39,718 nt of DNA from Cyanobacteria bacterium SW_9_44_58 (GTDB lineage Bacteria > Cyanobacteriota > Cyanobacteriia > Cyanobacteriales > Rubidibacteraceae): assembly GCA_003021905.1 (NCBI GenBank), contig PXPI01000092.1, forward strand, positions 1 to 39,718, in the 5' to 3' direction. The notes beneath the pieces were generated by a model, which saw only the letters and a program-made list of their open reading frames with translations, made no database searches and was not told where the DNA came from. The first letter of the stretch is position 1, and each line of letters opens with the position of its first letter. Positions 17,008 through 25,465 of the stretch are shown here, one piece after another. Made by a program: the position numbers and the translations under genes.

Positions 17008-18000
17008 TCACTGAGAATTGCGTTGAAAAATTCGACAGAGTTGAACGATCTTGGTTTGGAGGGTGTTCACCGCGTCCTCTCCTCGCTTCAAATCTGCTTC
17101 TAAATTCAATAAAATAGGAAAAGCATTTAACAATTGTTGTAAGGAAACCGCTTGCACATCTTGACGGAGAAAGTAAACCCGTTTGGGATTATTAATGTCA
17201 GCCGACTGAGCAATCGCTTGCTTGTCTGTTTCTCCTTTTTCTAACATCAGTTTGACCAAAAACCAGGTGCGGAATTGCCCCACTAAAACGGCAACAATTT
17301 TGAGGGCTGGTTCATTGCGATTTAATAAATCAGCCAGCAATTGCAACCCATGATTGGTGTTGGCATCACGGATCGCCTTTGCCAATTGTAAACTATTGTG
17401 AGCGTTGGCGGTTACCAACTGCGCGATCGCGCTTTCGTCTAATGCCCCCTCTTTCCCGGCACTATAGAGTGACAGCTTTTCCAATTCCTGATACAGCAAC
17501 CGGGTATCATTACCTACTGCCGCCACTAACTGTTCTTGGGCCGCGTTAGTGAGCGATACCCCTTTTTCTGCCGCCGCAGTTGCCGCTTGTTCTAACAGCT
17601 GTTCCGTTTTCCAGGGCGGAATTAACGCAAACTCTTGAAACTTGGCATACTGCTTCAATAGCTTAGTTGACTTGAGACGGCCATCAGGCTTTTTCTCACT
17701 TGTAAATAACAAATGAGAGGTGTCGGGAAGTTTGGGCAACGTTCGTTCTAACTCTGAGAATAAGGCGTCTGAGCAGCGTTGGCCCAAAGTTGTTTTTTCT
17801 ACCCGGACTAAGCGCCCGCCACCCCCAAAAGGAGGCGTTAAGGCTTGATAGAGACCTTCGGCGACTGCTTCCGTTTCCTCTCCTGAGATGATATCTTCAT
17901 TAAAGTCGGCCCAAATCGGATCAACCACTTTCTCCTGCAACGCCGCAATGGCTTTTGTTAAGCGATATTCATCTTCCCCCCAAAAAAAGTAAATTGGCAT
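17008..18000 (-). CDS. holA: DNA polymerase III subunit delta (clamp-loader)
   Basis: 330-aa HolA, the clamp-loader wrench that opens the sliding clamp. The start is taken as ATG at 17998-18000, giving MPIYFFWGEDEYRLTKAI; the in-frame TTG two codons upstream is unnecessary. The N-terminal RecA-like domain shows family features (FLF-type strand YFFWGEDEY, FGGGGRLVRVEKTT, LLFTSEKKPDGR), then domain 2 (GVSLTNAAQEQLVAAVGNDT) and the C-terminal collar domain (LLADLLNRNEPALKIVAVLV, VYFLRQDVQAVSLQQLL, LEADLKRGE). As usual for delta, no Walker A is present. It diverges from the DUF1868 operon with 69 bp between starts. Confidence 0.92.
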   Translation of the reverse strand: MPIYFFWGEDEYRLTKAIAALQEKVVDPIWADFNEDIISGEETEAVAEGLYQALTPPFGGGGRLVRVEKTTLGQRCSDALFSELERTLPKLPDTSHLLFTSEKKPDGRLKSTKLLKQYAKFQEFALIPPWKTEQLLEQAATAAAEKGVSLTNAAQEQLVAAVGNDTRLLYQELEKLSLYSAGKEGALDESAIAQLVTANAHNSLQLAKAIRDANTNHGLQLLADLLNRNEPALKIVAVLVGQFRTWFLVKLMLEKGETDKQAIAQSADINNPKRVYFLRQDVQAVSLQQLLNAFPILLNLEADLKRGEDAVNTLQTKIVQLCRIFQRNSQ

Positions 18001-18069
18001 ATGCAAGTGATGTTTTTTGTCGAGTTTTCCTTTATTGTGGTTTTAGAGGGTTAGCAGGAGAGATTCGCC

Positions 18070-18867
18070 TTGGACGAAGCTTATCAAACTTATGTGGAAC
18101 AAGTCGCCCGGTTAACCCAACCGGCATTGTATCCGACGCAGTTGAAAAATATTCAGGAATCCCCCAAATTTCAACGGGATGAACAAGGGAAAGTACAAGC
18201 GCAATCCTTTCCCGGATATAGCGTTATTACGCCTCCTTACGCAGAAGATCCTGCCAATGAAGGGTTTTATCATCACATTGCCCAGACGCAAAAACGGCTG
18301 TTAAGTCAACTGCCTCAAGATTTTATTTTGCCAGTGCCTCCTGCCAGTTTTCATGTCACCTTGGCAGACTTGATTTGGGGAGATGATTTTCAAGCGGTTG
18401 TCCGTCAAAATCCGGATTTTGAAACGCAACTCAAGCATCAAATCGGGTTGAGTTTTGAGGAGTATCAACAGCACAAATATATTGCTAAACCCTTACACTG
18501 GCAATTAGTGGGGTTAATTATTCGTCCTCGCGCGATCGTTGTCGGCTTATTGCCCAAAGATGAAAATTCTTATGAACAAGTGATTCAATTGCGCCGCGCC
18601 ATTTATCAAAATAAGGCGTTATTGTCTCTGGGGCTGGAACAGCATTATCATTTCTTAGCGCATGTCACGTTAGGCTATTTTGGCAAAGTTTTAGACGAGT
18701 CGGAACAAAATGAGGTATGCAGTACCTTAACCGCCATTAGCGATCAATGGCTAGAAGCAGATCCGAAATTTTTAACGATTTATCGGGCGGAATTGCGCAA
18801 ATTTTCTGATATGACATCTTTTACGCGCGACGCTGATTTTCCGGCAGTGACCTTCGGTGAACAATAA
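18070..18867 (+). CDS. DUF1868 protein, 2H phosphoesterase-like
   Basis: 265-aa protein with two HxT motifs, FHVTLADL (His95, Thr97) and AHVTLGYFG (His198, Thr200), the hallmark of the 2H phosphoesterase/RNA ligase-like superfamily to which DUF1868 belongs. Other conserved stretches are FPGYSVITPPY and PLHWQLVGLIIRPRAI. The substrate is unknown; characterised relatives act on cyclic phosphodiesters or 2',5' linkages. The start is TTG at 18070, preceded by AGGAG (18056-18060) at nine bases. It is the first gene of an apparent operon with cbiC (8-bp gap) and cbiET, which hints at a link to cobalamin metabolism but does not prove one. Confidence 0.85.
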   Translation: MDEAYQTYVEQVARLTQPALYPTQLKNIQESPKFQRDEQGKVQAQSFPGYSVITPPYAEDPANEGFYHHIAQTQKRLLSQLPQDFILPVPPASFHVTLADLIWGDDFQAVVRQNPDFETQLKHQIGLSFEEYQQHKYIAKPLHWQLVGLIIRPRAIVVGLLPKDENSYEQVIQLRRAIYQNKALLSLGLEQHYHFLAHVTLGYFGKVLDESEQNEVCSTLTAISDQWLEADPKFLTIYRAELRKFSDMTSFTRDADFPAVTFGEQ

Positions 18868-18875
18868 CTGAATTT

Positions 18876-19493
18876 ATGGGAAAAATCCCCCTCAATCATC
18901 CAATTGTTGAACAAAGTTTTGCCATCATTGATCGGGAAGCAGGCGATCATTCCTATTCTCCTGAGCAATATCAAGTGGTTCGCCGCGCGATCCATGCCAC
19001 CGCAAACTTTGAATTTTTAGATCTGTTTTACTTTAGCGATCGCGCCATTGAACAAGCCCTTGATGCCTTAAACCGCCAAACGCCCATTATTGTTGATGTG
19101 GGGATGGTAAAACAAAGCATGCAGGGGATGGTGGATAAAACCTGTCATAATCCCATTGTGTGTGCCTTGGAACAAGCAGGGGCAGTTCCGCCAGGCAAAA
19201 CGCGCACGGAAACGGGATTGCTGAATTGTTTAGAGACTTATCCCCAAGGAATTTATGTCATCGGCAATGCCCCCACTGCCCTGTTAGCCCTTTGCGATGG
19301 CATTAAAAACGGTATCGCGCAACCGAGTTTCGTCGTGGGTGCCCCGGTGGGATTTGTCTCCGTGATGGAATCGAAACAAATCCTTGCCCAAACAGATGTT
19401 CCCCAAATCCGGGTTGAGGGGCGCAAGGGGGGATCGGCAGTCGCTGGGGCGATTATCAATGCCTTATTAGTCTTAACGCAAGAACAAGTATGA
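18876..19493 (+). CDS. cbiC: Precorrin-8X / cobalt-precorrin-8 methylmutase
   Basis: 205-aa CbiC/CobH, which moves a methyl group from C11 to C12 to give (cobalt-)hydrogenobyrinate in cobalamin synthesis. Typical motifs are HPIVEQSFAIIDREAGDH, VVRRAIHATANFEF (active-site His40), PIIVDVGMVKQSM, NAPTALLALCDGI and VGAPVGFVSVMESK. The C-terminus VRVEGRKGGSAVAGAIINAL is complete. Its stop overlaps the start of cbiET (ATGA, 19490-19493), implying translational coupling. Confidence 0.96.
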   Translation: MGKIPLNHPIVEQSFAIIDREAGDHSYSPEQYQVVRRAIHATANFEFLDLFYFSDRAIEQALDALNRQTPIIVDVGMVKQSMQGMVDKTCHNPIVCALEQAGAVPPGKTRTETGLLNCLETYPQGIYVIGNAPTALLALCDGIKNGIAQPSFVVGAPVGFVSVMESKQILAQTDVPQIRVEGRKGGSAVAGAIINALLVLTQEQV

Positions 19494-20734
19494 GCAACGC
19501 ATCGCAAATTAAAGTGGTGGGAGTGGGGTTGGATGGCGAAGGGGGATTAACGGAAACGGTGCGGGAAATTGTTGAACAGGCAACGGTTTTAGTGGGCAGT
19601 GAACGCCAGTTAAATTGCTTTTCCAACTATCAGGGGAAACGAATAAAATTGGGAAATTTACAGGCAACGATCGCGCAGATCAAAACCGCTTTGACGTCTC
19701 AAGAACAGGTGGTGGTTTTAACCAGCGGCGATCCCTTATTTTTTGGATTGGGCCGTTTATTGTTAGCCCATTTTTCCCCTGAGCAATTAACGTTTTATCC
19801 CCATTTATCGTCCTTGCAACTTGCTTTTAATCGCATCAAACTGCCTTGGCAAGATGCTACCTTCATCAGTGCCCATGGGCGCAATACAGAGGCCTTAGTA
19901 AAAGCCCTGCAAAGGGGAGATGAAAAAATTGGCATTCTCACCGATCCTCAGAATACCCCCAGCGCGATCGCGCAGTTGATTACCGCCCTTGATTTGCCCT
20001 ATTCGTATCAATTTTGGGTTTGTGAAAATCTAGAAGGCAAGGAAGAAAGCTGTCAATGGTTGGACTTAGAAACTGTAAAAGCGTCTCAGTTTTCTCCCTT
20101 GAATGTGGTGATTTTACGGCGCCATGTTTCCACAGTTCCCGATTTGGAAAAGCTGCCCCGTTTCGGCTTAGCCGATGAGGTATTTCTCAGTTTTCCCGAT
20201 CGCCCGGGATTAATGACAAAACGGGAGATTAGACCCTTAATTCTAGGGGAACTGGGGTTGCAGCCGGAACAAACTATTTGGGATATTGGCGCCGGAACGG
20301 GTGCTGTTTCCATTGAAATTGCTCGTTTATTTCCCACTTGCCAAGTTTATGCGATTGAGCAAACGGCAATGGGGGTTTCCCTGATTAGAGACAATTGCCA
20401 ACGCTTGGGGGTAGACAATGTCACTGCTATTGCCGGAAAAGCCCCGAATCAACTGCCAACAACTTCCCCCCATCGGGTGTTCATTGGGGGCACCGGCGGC
20501 AATTTAAATGAAATTCTACAGGTTTGCGAGGAAACACTTGTCAGCGAAGGCAGGATTGTTTTAGCCTTAGCCACGCTAGAAAATTTCGAACAAGCCAGAC
20601 AATGGTTGCAACAACATCGCTGGCGCGATCGCGTTCTCCACATTCAAATTTCCCGCACCATTCCCATTGCCAACTTGACACGTTTTTCTCCCCTTAATCC
20701 CGTGTATTTGCTAACGGCTTGGCGGGAAAACTAG
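19490..20734 (+). CDS. cbiET: Bifunctional precorrin C5- and C15-methyltransferase/decarboxylase CbiET (CobL-type)
   Basis: 414-aa fusion. The N-terminal CbiE half (about 1-205) is an SAM-dependent tetrapyrrole methylase with VVGVGLDGEGGL, VLVGSERQL and the VLTSGDPLFFGLG loop (76-88). The C-terminal CbiT half (about 225-414) is a Rossmann methyltransferase/decarboxylase with FPDRPGLMTKREIRPLIL, motif I DIGAGTGAVSIE (265-276), and VFIGGTGGNLNEIL. Together they methylate C5 and C15 and remove the C12 acetate carboxyl. It overlaps cbiC by 4 bp and, at its other end, overlaps the convergent peroxiredoxin gene by 4 bp (20731-20734). Confidence 0.96.
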   Translation: MSNASQIKVVGVGLDGEGGLTETVREIVEQATVLVGSERQLNCFSNYQGKRIKLGNLQATIAQIKTALTSQEQVVVLTSGDPLFFGLGRLLLAHFSPEQLTFYPHLSSLQLAFNRIKLPWQDATFISAHGRNTEALVKALQRGDEKIGILTDPQNTPSAIAQLITALDLPYSYQFWVCENLEGKEESCQWLDLETVKASQFSPLNVVILRRHVSTVPDLEKLPRFGLADEVFLSFPDRPGLMTKREIRPLILGELGLQPEQTIWDIGAGTGAVSIEIARLFPTCQVYAIEQTAMGVSLIRDNCQRLGVDNVTAIAGKAPNQLPTTSPHRVFIGGTGGNLNEILQVCEETLVSEGRIVLALATLENFEQARQWLQQHRWRDRVLHIQISRTIPIANLTRFSPLNPVYLLTAWREN

Positions 20735-21300
20735 CCATTGGCAGCGGTTGCCACTGTTTCTTGTGGCGAAAAAACGGATAATAACTCATCAACGCTGGCA
20801 TTAGGGGAAAGGAAAGAAAAGAGATGTTTATAGCGTAAAACGCCTTCTTCATCCAACACAAATTGCCCCGGTAAAGGGGCTCCCAAGGCTTGACCAACGC
20901 CATATTTGCGGAAAACGCTGCAAGTGGGATTGCTCAGCAAGGGAAACTGAATGCCTAAATCTTTGACGACTTGTTGACTTTGCGACACATCCGTACTGGT
21001 TATCATTAAAACTTCAATATTGCGTTGGCGAAATTCCTCATAACGTTTGTTTAATTCGACAATGTGAGGATAGCAGAGGGGACAATATTGTTTTTCGGTG
21101 AAAATGCGGGTAAAGGCAAGGATAACCGGTTTTTGCTCCCGATAATCGTTTAATTTGACTTGTTGGTCGTTGGTTGCATCGGGAAGTTCAAAATTGGGCG
21201 TTTTTAAGCCGACAATGAGGGGACTGCTAGCAGGAAGCGGGAAAAAATTGTTGAAAAAACGCCGGTTGAATAAACCGCGAAAATCGGTTGAGGTTAACAT
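20731..21300 (-). CDS. Peroxiredoxin-like (AhpC/TSA, redoxin) protein
   Basis: 189-aa thioredoxin-fold protein. TPNFELPDATNDQQVKLNDY and KPVILAFTRIFTEKQYCPLC match the redoxin/AhpC-TSA family. The putative active site is Cys73-Pro-Leu-Cys76 (QYCPLCYPHIVEL), a CxxC rather than the single peroxidatic cysteine of classical Prx. Downstream come VLMITSTDVSQSQQVVKDLG and GAPLPGQFVLDEEGVLRYKH. A 25-residue hydrophobic/aromatic N-terminus (FNRRFFNNFFPLP) might be an interaction segment rather than a signal. It is likely a thiol-dependent peroxidase or thiol oxidoreductase. It converges on cbiET with a 4-bp overlap at the 3' ends. Confidence 0.82.
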   Translation of the reverse strand: MLTSTDFRGLFNRRFFNNFFPLPASSPLIVGLKTPNFELPDATNDQQVKLNDYREQKPVILAFTRIFTEKQYCPLCYPHIVELNKRYEEFRQRNIEVLMITSTDVSQSQQVVKDLGIQFPLLSNPTCSVFRKYGVGQALGAPLPGQFVLDEEGVLRYKHLFSFLSPNASVDELLSVFSPQETVATAANG

Positions 21301-21399
21301 GGTTCGGTTAAGTGAGACAGCATCATTTGTTTTGTATTTTAAGCGATGCTCTTGTTAACCCCAACTTATATAGCAATCCTAAACATGCTCGCTACAGAT

Positions 21400-21433
21400 G
21401 ATCCCCCCTTAGCAAGGGGGGGTAGGGGGGATC
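21400..21433. repeat. Palindromic GATCCCCCC-type cyanobacterial repeat
   Basis: GATCCCCCCT (21400-21409) is inverted at AGGGGGGATC (21424-21433), and an inner CCCCCCTT/AAGGGGGG pairing (21403-21410 with 21414-21421) is an alternative. This C-run/G-run element is a familiar dispersed intergenic repeat in cyanobacterial genomes. It lies 17 bp beyond the stop of the methyltransferase gene and may serve as its transcript-end hairpin. Confidence 0.65.
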
Positions 21434-21450
21434 TGAAGTTAATCTACTGT

Positions 21451-22209
21451 TTACGGGGTGCGCTTCAATACCCAAATTTCCAGCAATGACCATTCCTCGC
21501 CGGGATAGTTTTCTTGTTCCAGGGCAGACATGCGGCGGTGGCGGGTTGCCGTACTGCCGACAAAGTCAAGATGCTTGAGAAGAATTCGCTTAGTGGCATC
21601 GGCTTTTTCTAAGCCAAAGGGATTTAAGAAATTTACCAAAGCATACCCTTCACGAGGGGCTTGGGCAAAGGCGCCAATTAATTCATCGATCGCGCTTTCT
21701 TCCAAATAGACTAAGGCAGCGGTGGAAACCAGAATATCGGCTTCCTGCATTGTCTTCAATACTTGGGCCTTTTTATCCGCCGGAGGCTGGTTTAAATCCG
21801 CTTGAATCGTTTGATCGAAAATGCCGGCATTTTGGGCATAATTAACGGCATTCTCGGAAATATCAATACCGGTGGTTTGCAGATTCAAGCGGCGAGACTT
21901 GAGCGGCTGTTTGGCGGTTTCGGCATCTTTCCAATTCTCGCGAATCTCATCCACTGTCATTTCGTGCGCGATCGCGAGGGTGGTATTGCCAAAACAGCAA
22001 GCTAGATCGACATAAGGAATCGGTTTGCTCTGCTGCTGTTGACACCAGGGCAGAATGAGGCGATCAAAGGTTTGTCGATTGTTGTTATCAGAAATATAGT
22101 CTAGGGCATCAATAATTCGTTCCTTAAAGGGAACCGGCGTCGATGCCATATAGATATCATCAAAATGCTGTTTCTTTTCCTCGGTTTTAACACCTGATTC
22201 TTGACTCAT
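21451..22209 (-). CDS. Class I SAM-dependent methyltransferase
   Basis: 252-aa protein. The SAM-binding motif I reads YVDLACCFGNTTLAIAHEM (about residues 62-80). An acidic motif II-like strand is GIDISENAVNYAQNAG, and post-motifs include FDQTIQADLNQPP and DILVSTAALVYLEES. The nucleotide-binding loop DLACCFGNTT has cysteines where most enzymes have G-x-G, which is unusual but seen in some families. The substrate cannot be inferred. It is divergent from the giant surface-protein cluster across a 412-bp region that also contains a perfect 14-bp palindrome. Confidence 0.85.
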   Translation of the reverse strand: MSQESGVKTEEKKQHFDDIYMASTPVPFKERIIDALDYISDNNNRQTFDRLILPWCQQQQSKPIPYVDLACCFGNTTLAIAHEMTVDEIRENWKDAETAKQPLKSRRLNLQTTGIDISENAVNYAQNAGIFDQTIQADLNQPPADKKAQVLKTMQEADILVSTAALVYLEESAIDELIGAFAQAPREGYALVNFLNPFGLEKADATKRILLKHLDFVGSTATRHRRMSALEQENYPGEEWSLLEIWVLKRTP

Positions 22210-22316
22210 AGCTCATTCCCGCTTGATACTCAACAAAGCAACCATACCTGATCAACTAGCACTCTAGCAAATCGAAGGAACATTATCTCCTTGTTCGCCA
22301 TCAATATTGGTATTGG

Positions 22317-22330
22317 TCTAGCGTGCTAGA
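22317..22330. promoter_or_regulatory. Palindromic operator candidate
   Basis: TCTAGC-GT-GCTAGA is a perfect inverted repeat ending 26 bp before the -35 box of the surface cluster. Related CTAGCA half-sites lie at about 22256-22269. The spacing suits a dimeric activator or a dual regulator of the divergent genes. Confidence 0.4.
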
Positions 22331-22356
22331 TTTTTCCAATTCCGTTCTAAAACGCC

Positions 22357-22385
22357 TTGACATTTAAAAAAGAGATAGGTAGTAT
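22357..22385 (+). promoter_or_regulatory. Sigma70-type promoter of the surface-protein cluster
   Basis: TTGACA (22357-22362, perfect -35) and TAGTAT (22380-22385, four of six matches to TATAAT) are separated by exactly 17 bp. The predicted start near 22392 leaves a leader of about 230 nt ahead of the first surface gene. This is the best promoter-like sequence seen by eye in the window. Confidence 0.6.
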
Positions 22386-22550
22386 TAGACTGGACGAAAA
22401 AACAGGGGTACACTTACCTGTACTTAATAATTCAAGGCGATTTTTCCTCAGGAGGGAGTGTTATTCTAAATTATCCCTAATTATTATCTATACAGAAAGT
22501 TGAAATGCATTGTAGAATCCAAGGTATGCTAAGCTTAGTTAAAACAGGAA

Positions 22551-22577
22551 CCTAAGATCGAAACTAAGTGTCTTAGG
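22551..22577 (+). other. Stem-loop in the surface-cluster leader
   Basis: CCTAAGA (22551-22557) pairs with TCTTAGG (22571-22577) around a 13-base loop that itself contains CTAAG. It lies inside the predicted leader, 44 bases upstream of ATG 22622, where it could affect mRNA stability or translation. Confidence 0.4.
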
Positions 22578-22621
22578 CAGACAGTCGAACTCAAGGCAAG
22601 TCGGTGTGAGGTAAATCGAAT

Positions 22622-25465
22622 ATGGCAATTATAAATGAATCGGAAGCTAATCGATTCTTTGATGAACAATTCTATTTAAGTAATAATCCGGATGTGGAAA
22701 ACGCAGTGGAAAATGGCGTTTTCGACAGCGGGTTCGATCATTTTTTAGAATTTGGTCTCCAGGAAAATCGGGCGCCTAATGAAACGTTAACTTTCTTCAC
22801 AGAAGAGACCTATTTAGAAGAAAACCCTGATGTTGAAGAAGCAGTAAATAATGGCGTTTTTGATAGCGCCTTGGATCACTTCTTGTCATTCGGGGTTAAT
22901 GAGCTTGAAGTCCGCAGCGAAAGCAACGGCTATCAATTTTTTGATAGTCGCAATTATTTAAATGAAAACCGCGATGTAGCACGTGCCGTTGAAGATGGCA
23001 TATTAGACTCTGCTTTAGAGCACTACGCCAAATTCGGATTTTCCGAAGGTCGCAACGGTCTTTTTACCATCAACTCAGATAAGGTGGTTGATGAGGGCAA
23101 CACTTTAAACTTTACTGTTGAAACCTTTAATCAAAATAGCATCAGCCGGGATACGGAAATTGAGTTCAGTTTTGCCGGAGATATTGACCTCAGCGATATT
23201 GCTGGGGATAGTTTAAGCGGTACTGCCACAATTCCAACCGGCAGCAGCAGTACCCCTTTTTCCGTTGAGTTAGTAGAAGATGCCAGCACTGAAGGCTTAG
23301 AAAGTCTGACTGCTGAAGCGACAGTCAATAATGCCACTCTGACGCAGAACGCATTCGTTAATGATACAAGTGTTAACACCCCTCCTACAGCCAGCAATGA
23401 TCAATTTTCCACTGAGCAGGGAAGCAGCATAGACATTCCTGTGGGAGATTTGCTGGCTAATGATAGCGATGCCGAAGGCGATTCCCTCACGATTGAAGGA
23501 ACAAGCGCTGTAGAAAACGGCACGCTTGAAGAAAACAGCCAAGGCTTCGCTCCTGGAGAAGGCGTCATCCAACACCAAGGAACCGTCACCTTTAATGAAC
23601 AGGTTACGGTCGGCAATTTCGGGATTGATTTCAGCGCCGAACGACAAGGCGATAGCCGCAGCGGCTTCTTTGTCAATGACAATGCCGATTTGAACACGGT
23701 GTTGTTCGATGTGGGCAACCCTGACACTTTAACAGTACAAAATCAACAGCTCACTGTTTCCGGAGCGGACTTATTAGTTTCCTCCGAGTTGGCGCAATTC
23801 TTGTCAGAGCAAGGGTTAGCCTCTGACGATTTAACCGGTGCCGACGTTGGCGATGTCCAAATCCAAGCGTCAGTAAGCGAGGGTGAAAGCGGCAACCTAA
23901 CAGTACAAGACGGGGTAACCAGCGTTAGCCTCGATACTGAGTTATTATCCAGCGCTGCCGGATTGACTCTCAGCGGCACCGATAGTGAGGCCACCCCCGC
24001 AGAAGGGTTTGATGTCGGCTTCGGCATTACCGAAGAAAGCAGCTTCACCCTAGAGGAAGTTATCACTAGCTTGACCTTTACCCCTGATGAAGACTTTACT
24101 GGAAACGGTTCATTCCAGTACACGGTGAGCGACGGCAACGGCGGAACTGACAAAGCGACAGTCAATGTTGATGTCCAGGGAAGAAACTTCAGCTTTAGCG
24201 AAGATGCCAATATAGCGGATGAGGGTCAAACCTTAACCTTTACCCTAGCCACGGCTGATGGAAGCAATGTCAGTAGTGAAACGGCCTTCGATATCAGTCT
24301 TGGCGGCGACATTGGTAGCGATGATATCGCTGGCAGTCTCGACCGCACTGCAACCATTGCTCAGGGGGAAAGCAGCACGACTGTTGAGGTGGAACTCGTT
24401 GAAGACCAACTCACAGAAGGTCTGGAAAACTTAACTGCTACTGCCTCCTTTAATGGCAATACATTAACGGCAGATGCTGTAGTTAACGACACCAGCACGA
24501 CGCCTCCGCCCCAGGTAACCGAGGTTGCCCCTGACCTCACGACGGTTAACGAAACGGATAACAACACTGTTAACTTTAGTATTGCCGCAGAAAATGCCGC
24601 TGAAGGCGACACAGTAGACTTAAGCTTTGGCGGTACGGTTACCGCTGATGATATAGAAGGCGAGTTTCCTGAAACGGCAACGGTAGGAGCGGATGGCAAT
24701 GCCAGCGTTAGTTTGAACTTTGTAGCGGACAACGTTAATGAGGGATCTGAAACCTTTACCCTTGCCGCAACCATTGGTGAAAGCACTGTTACCTCGGACC
24801 CGGTTACAGTTGAGGACACCAGTACCGGAGGCATGTTAGATGACGTTACCGTTGCACCCGATTCAGTAACGGAAGGGGAAACAGCAACAGTGACGGTCAA
24901 TACCAGCAACTTTGCTAATGGAGAAACGGTCAACTACGAGCTGAGCGGCGACGGAATTGAAGCGGCGGATTTTGATGGTGTTCCCTTGACTGGAACCATT
25001 GAAATCAACGATAATACTGGTAGTTTAGAGCTTCCCGTTGTCTCCGACGACGTTGACGAAGGAGAAGAAACCCTCACCACCACAATTTCTTCGGGAGCAA
25101 TGACGGTTACCGACGATACAGTCATTAATGACCCTGAAGAACAAGTTACCGTCGATTTAGATGGGTTGGGAACTCAGCAAAATCCCGCTTCCGAAGATGC
25201 AGGTACGGGAGCTATTCAGTACACCGATAGTGCGAATGACCCCAACTTTGTTGAAATCAGCAACTTTGGCGAAGATGACAGCATTCAGTTCGAGGAGGCT
25301 CAAGCTGAAGATGTTGTCGTCACACCGGGCGCCAACACGAATCTGACCATTAATAACGCTGGCACTGTCTCGGATATTGTACTTAATGGCGTTTCTACCG
25401 ACTTTACTGTGCAAAGCGTGAGTGGGTTCAACGAATTGAATGTTGGCGACGTCACCTTTGCATAG
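22622..25465 (+). CDS. Surface protein 1: triple NPDV repeat plus Calx-beta-like and cadherin-like domains
   Basis: 947 aa, very acidic, few basic residues and no Sec signal. Residues 12-50, 58-95 and 106-144 are three copies of a unit of the form FFD-x2-FYLxxNPDVxxAVxxGxFDSxxxHFLxFGxxExR, known from secreted and cell-surface proteins. Calx-beta-like repeats follow at about 150-250, 518-625, 632-738 and 740-845, each with DIxG ... TEGxExLT ... NDTS landmarks. A cadherin-like domain starts at PPTASNDQFSTEQG (254) and resumes at FTPDEDFTGNGSFQYTVSDG (486 on), with a separate domain of about 170 residues inserted between. The C-terminus ends FNELNVGDVTFA, similar to the neighbours. First gene of the cluster; likely exported by type I secretion. 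Confidence 0.85.
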   Translation: MAIINESEANRFFDEQFYLSNNPDVENAVENGVFDSGFDHFLEFGLQENRAPNETLTFFTEETYLEENPDVEEAVNNGVFDSALDHFLSFGVNELEVRSESNGYQFFDSRNYLNENRDVARAVEDGILDSALEHYAKFGFSEGRNGLFTINSDKVVDEGNTLNFTVETFNQNSISRDTEIEFSFAGDIDLSDIAGDSLSGTATIPTGSSSTPFSVELVEDASTEGLESLTAEATVNNATLTQNAFVNDTSVNTPPTASNDQFSTEQGSSIDIPVGDLLANDSDAEGDSLTIEGTSAVENGTLEENSQGFAPGEGVIQHQGTVTFNEQVTVGNFGIDFSAERQGDSRSGFFVNDNADLNTVLFDVGNPDTLTVQNQQLTVSGADLLVSSELAQFLSEQGLASDDLTGADVGDVQIQASVSEGESGNLTVQDGVTSVSLDTELLSSAAGLTLSGTDSEATPAEGFDVGFGITEESSFTLEEVITSLTFTPDEDFTGNGSFQYTVSDGNGGTDKATVNVDVQGRNFSFSEDANIADEGQTLTFTLATADGSNVSSETAFDISLGGDIGSDDIAGSLDRTATIAQGESSTTVEVELVEDQLTEGLENLTATASFNGNTLTADAVVNDTSTTPPPQVTEVAPDLTTVNETDNNTVNFSIAAENAAEGDTVDLSFGGTVTADDIEGEFPETATVGADGNASVSLNFVADNVNEGSETFTLAATIGESTVTSDPVTVEDTSTGGMLDDVTVAPDSVTEGETATVTVNTSNFANGETVNYELSGDGIEAADFDGVPLTGTIEINDNTGSLELPVVSDDVDEGEETLTTTISSGAMTVTDDTVINDPEEQVTVDLDGLGTQQNPASEDAGTGAIQYTDSANDPNFVEISNFGEDDSIQFEEAQAEDVVVTPGANTNLTINNAGTVSDIVLNGVSTDFTVQSVSGFNELNVGDVTFA

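Larger units (their letters stand above)
22210..22621. promoter_or_regulatory. 412-bp regulatory region and leader of the surface-protein cluster
   Basis: No gene is seen here. In order it holds CTAGCA-type words (22255-22270), a perfect palindrome TCTAGC-GT-GCTAGA (22317-22330), a sigma70-type promoter (22357-22385), and a leader of about 230 nt with several inverted repeats. One is CCTAAGA/TCTTAGG (22551-22557 with 22571-22577), 44 bases before the ATG. A Shine-Dalgarno-like GAGGT (22608-22612) precedes ATG 22622 by nine bases. The left part must also hold the promoter of the divergent methyltransferase. Confidence 0.6.

Noticed and set aside
23743-25125. Long minus-strand open frames antisense to surface gene 1 (up to 190 codons)
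   Set aside because: They mirror the repetitive, codon-biased sense frame, are Ser/Val/Thr/Pro-rich low-complexity translations, and have no ribosome binding sites or family motifs.
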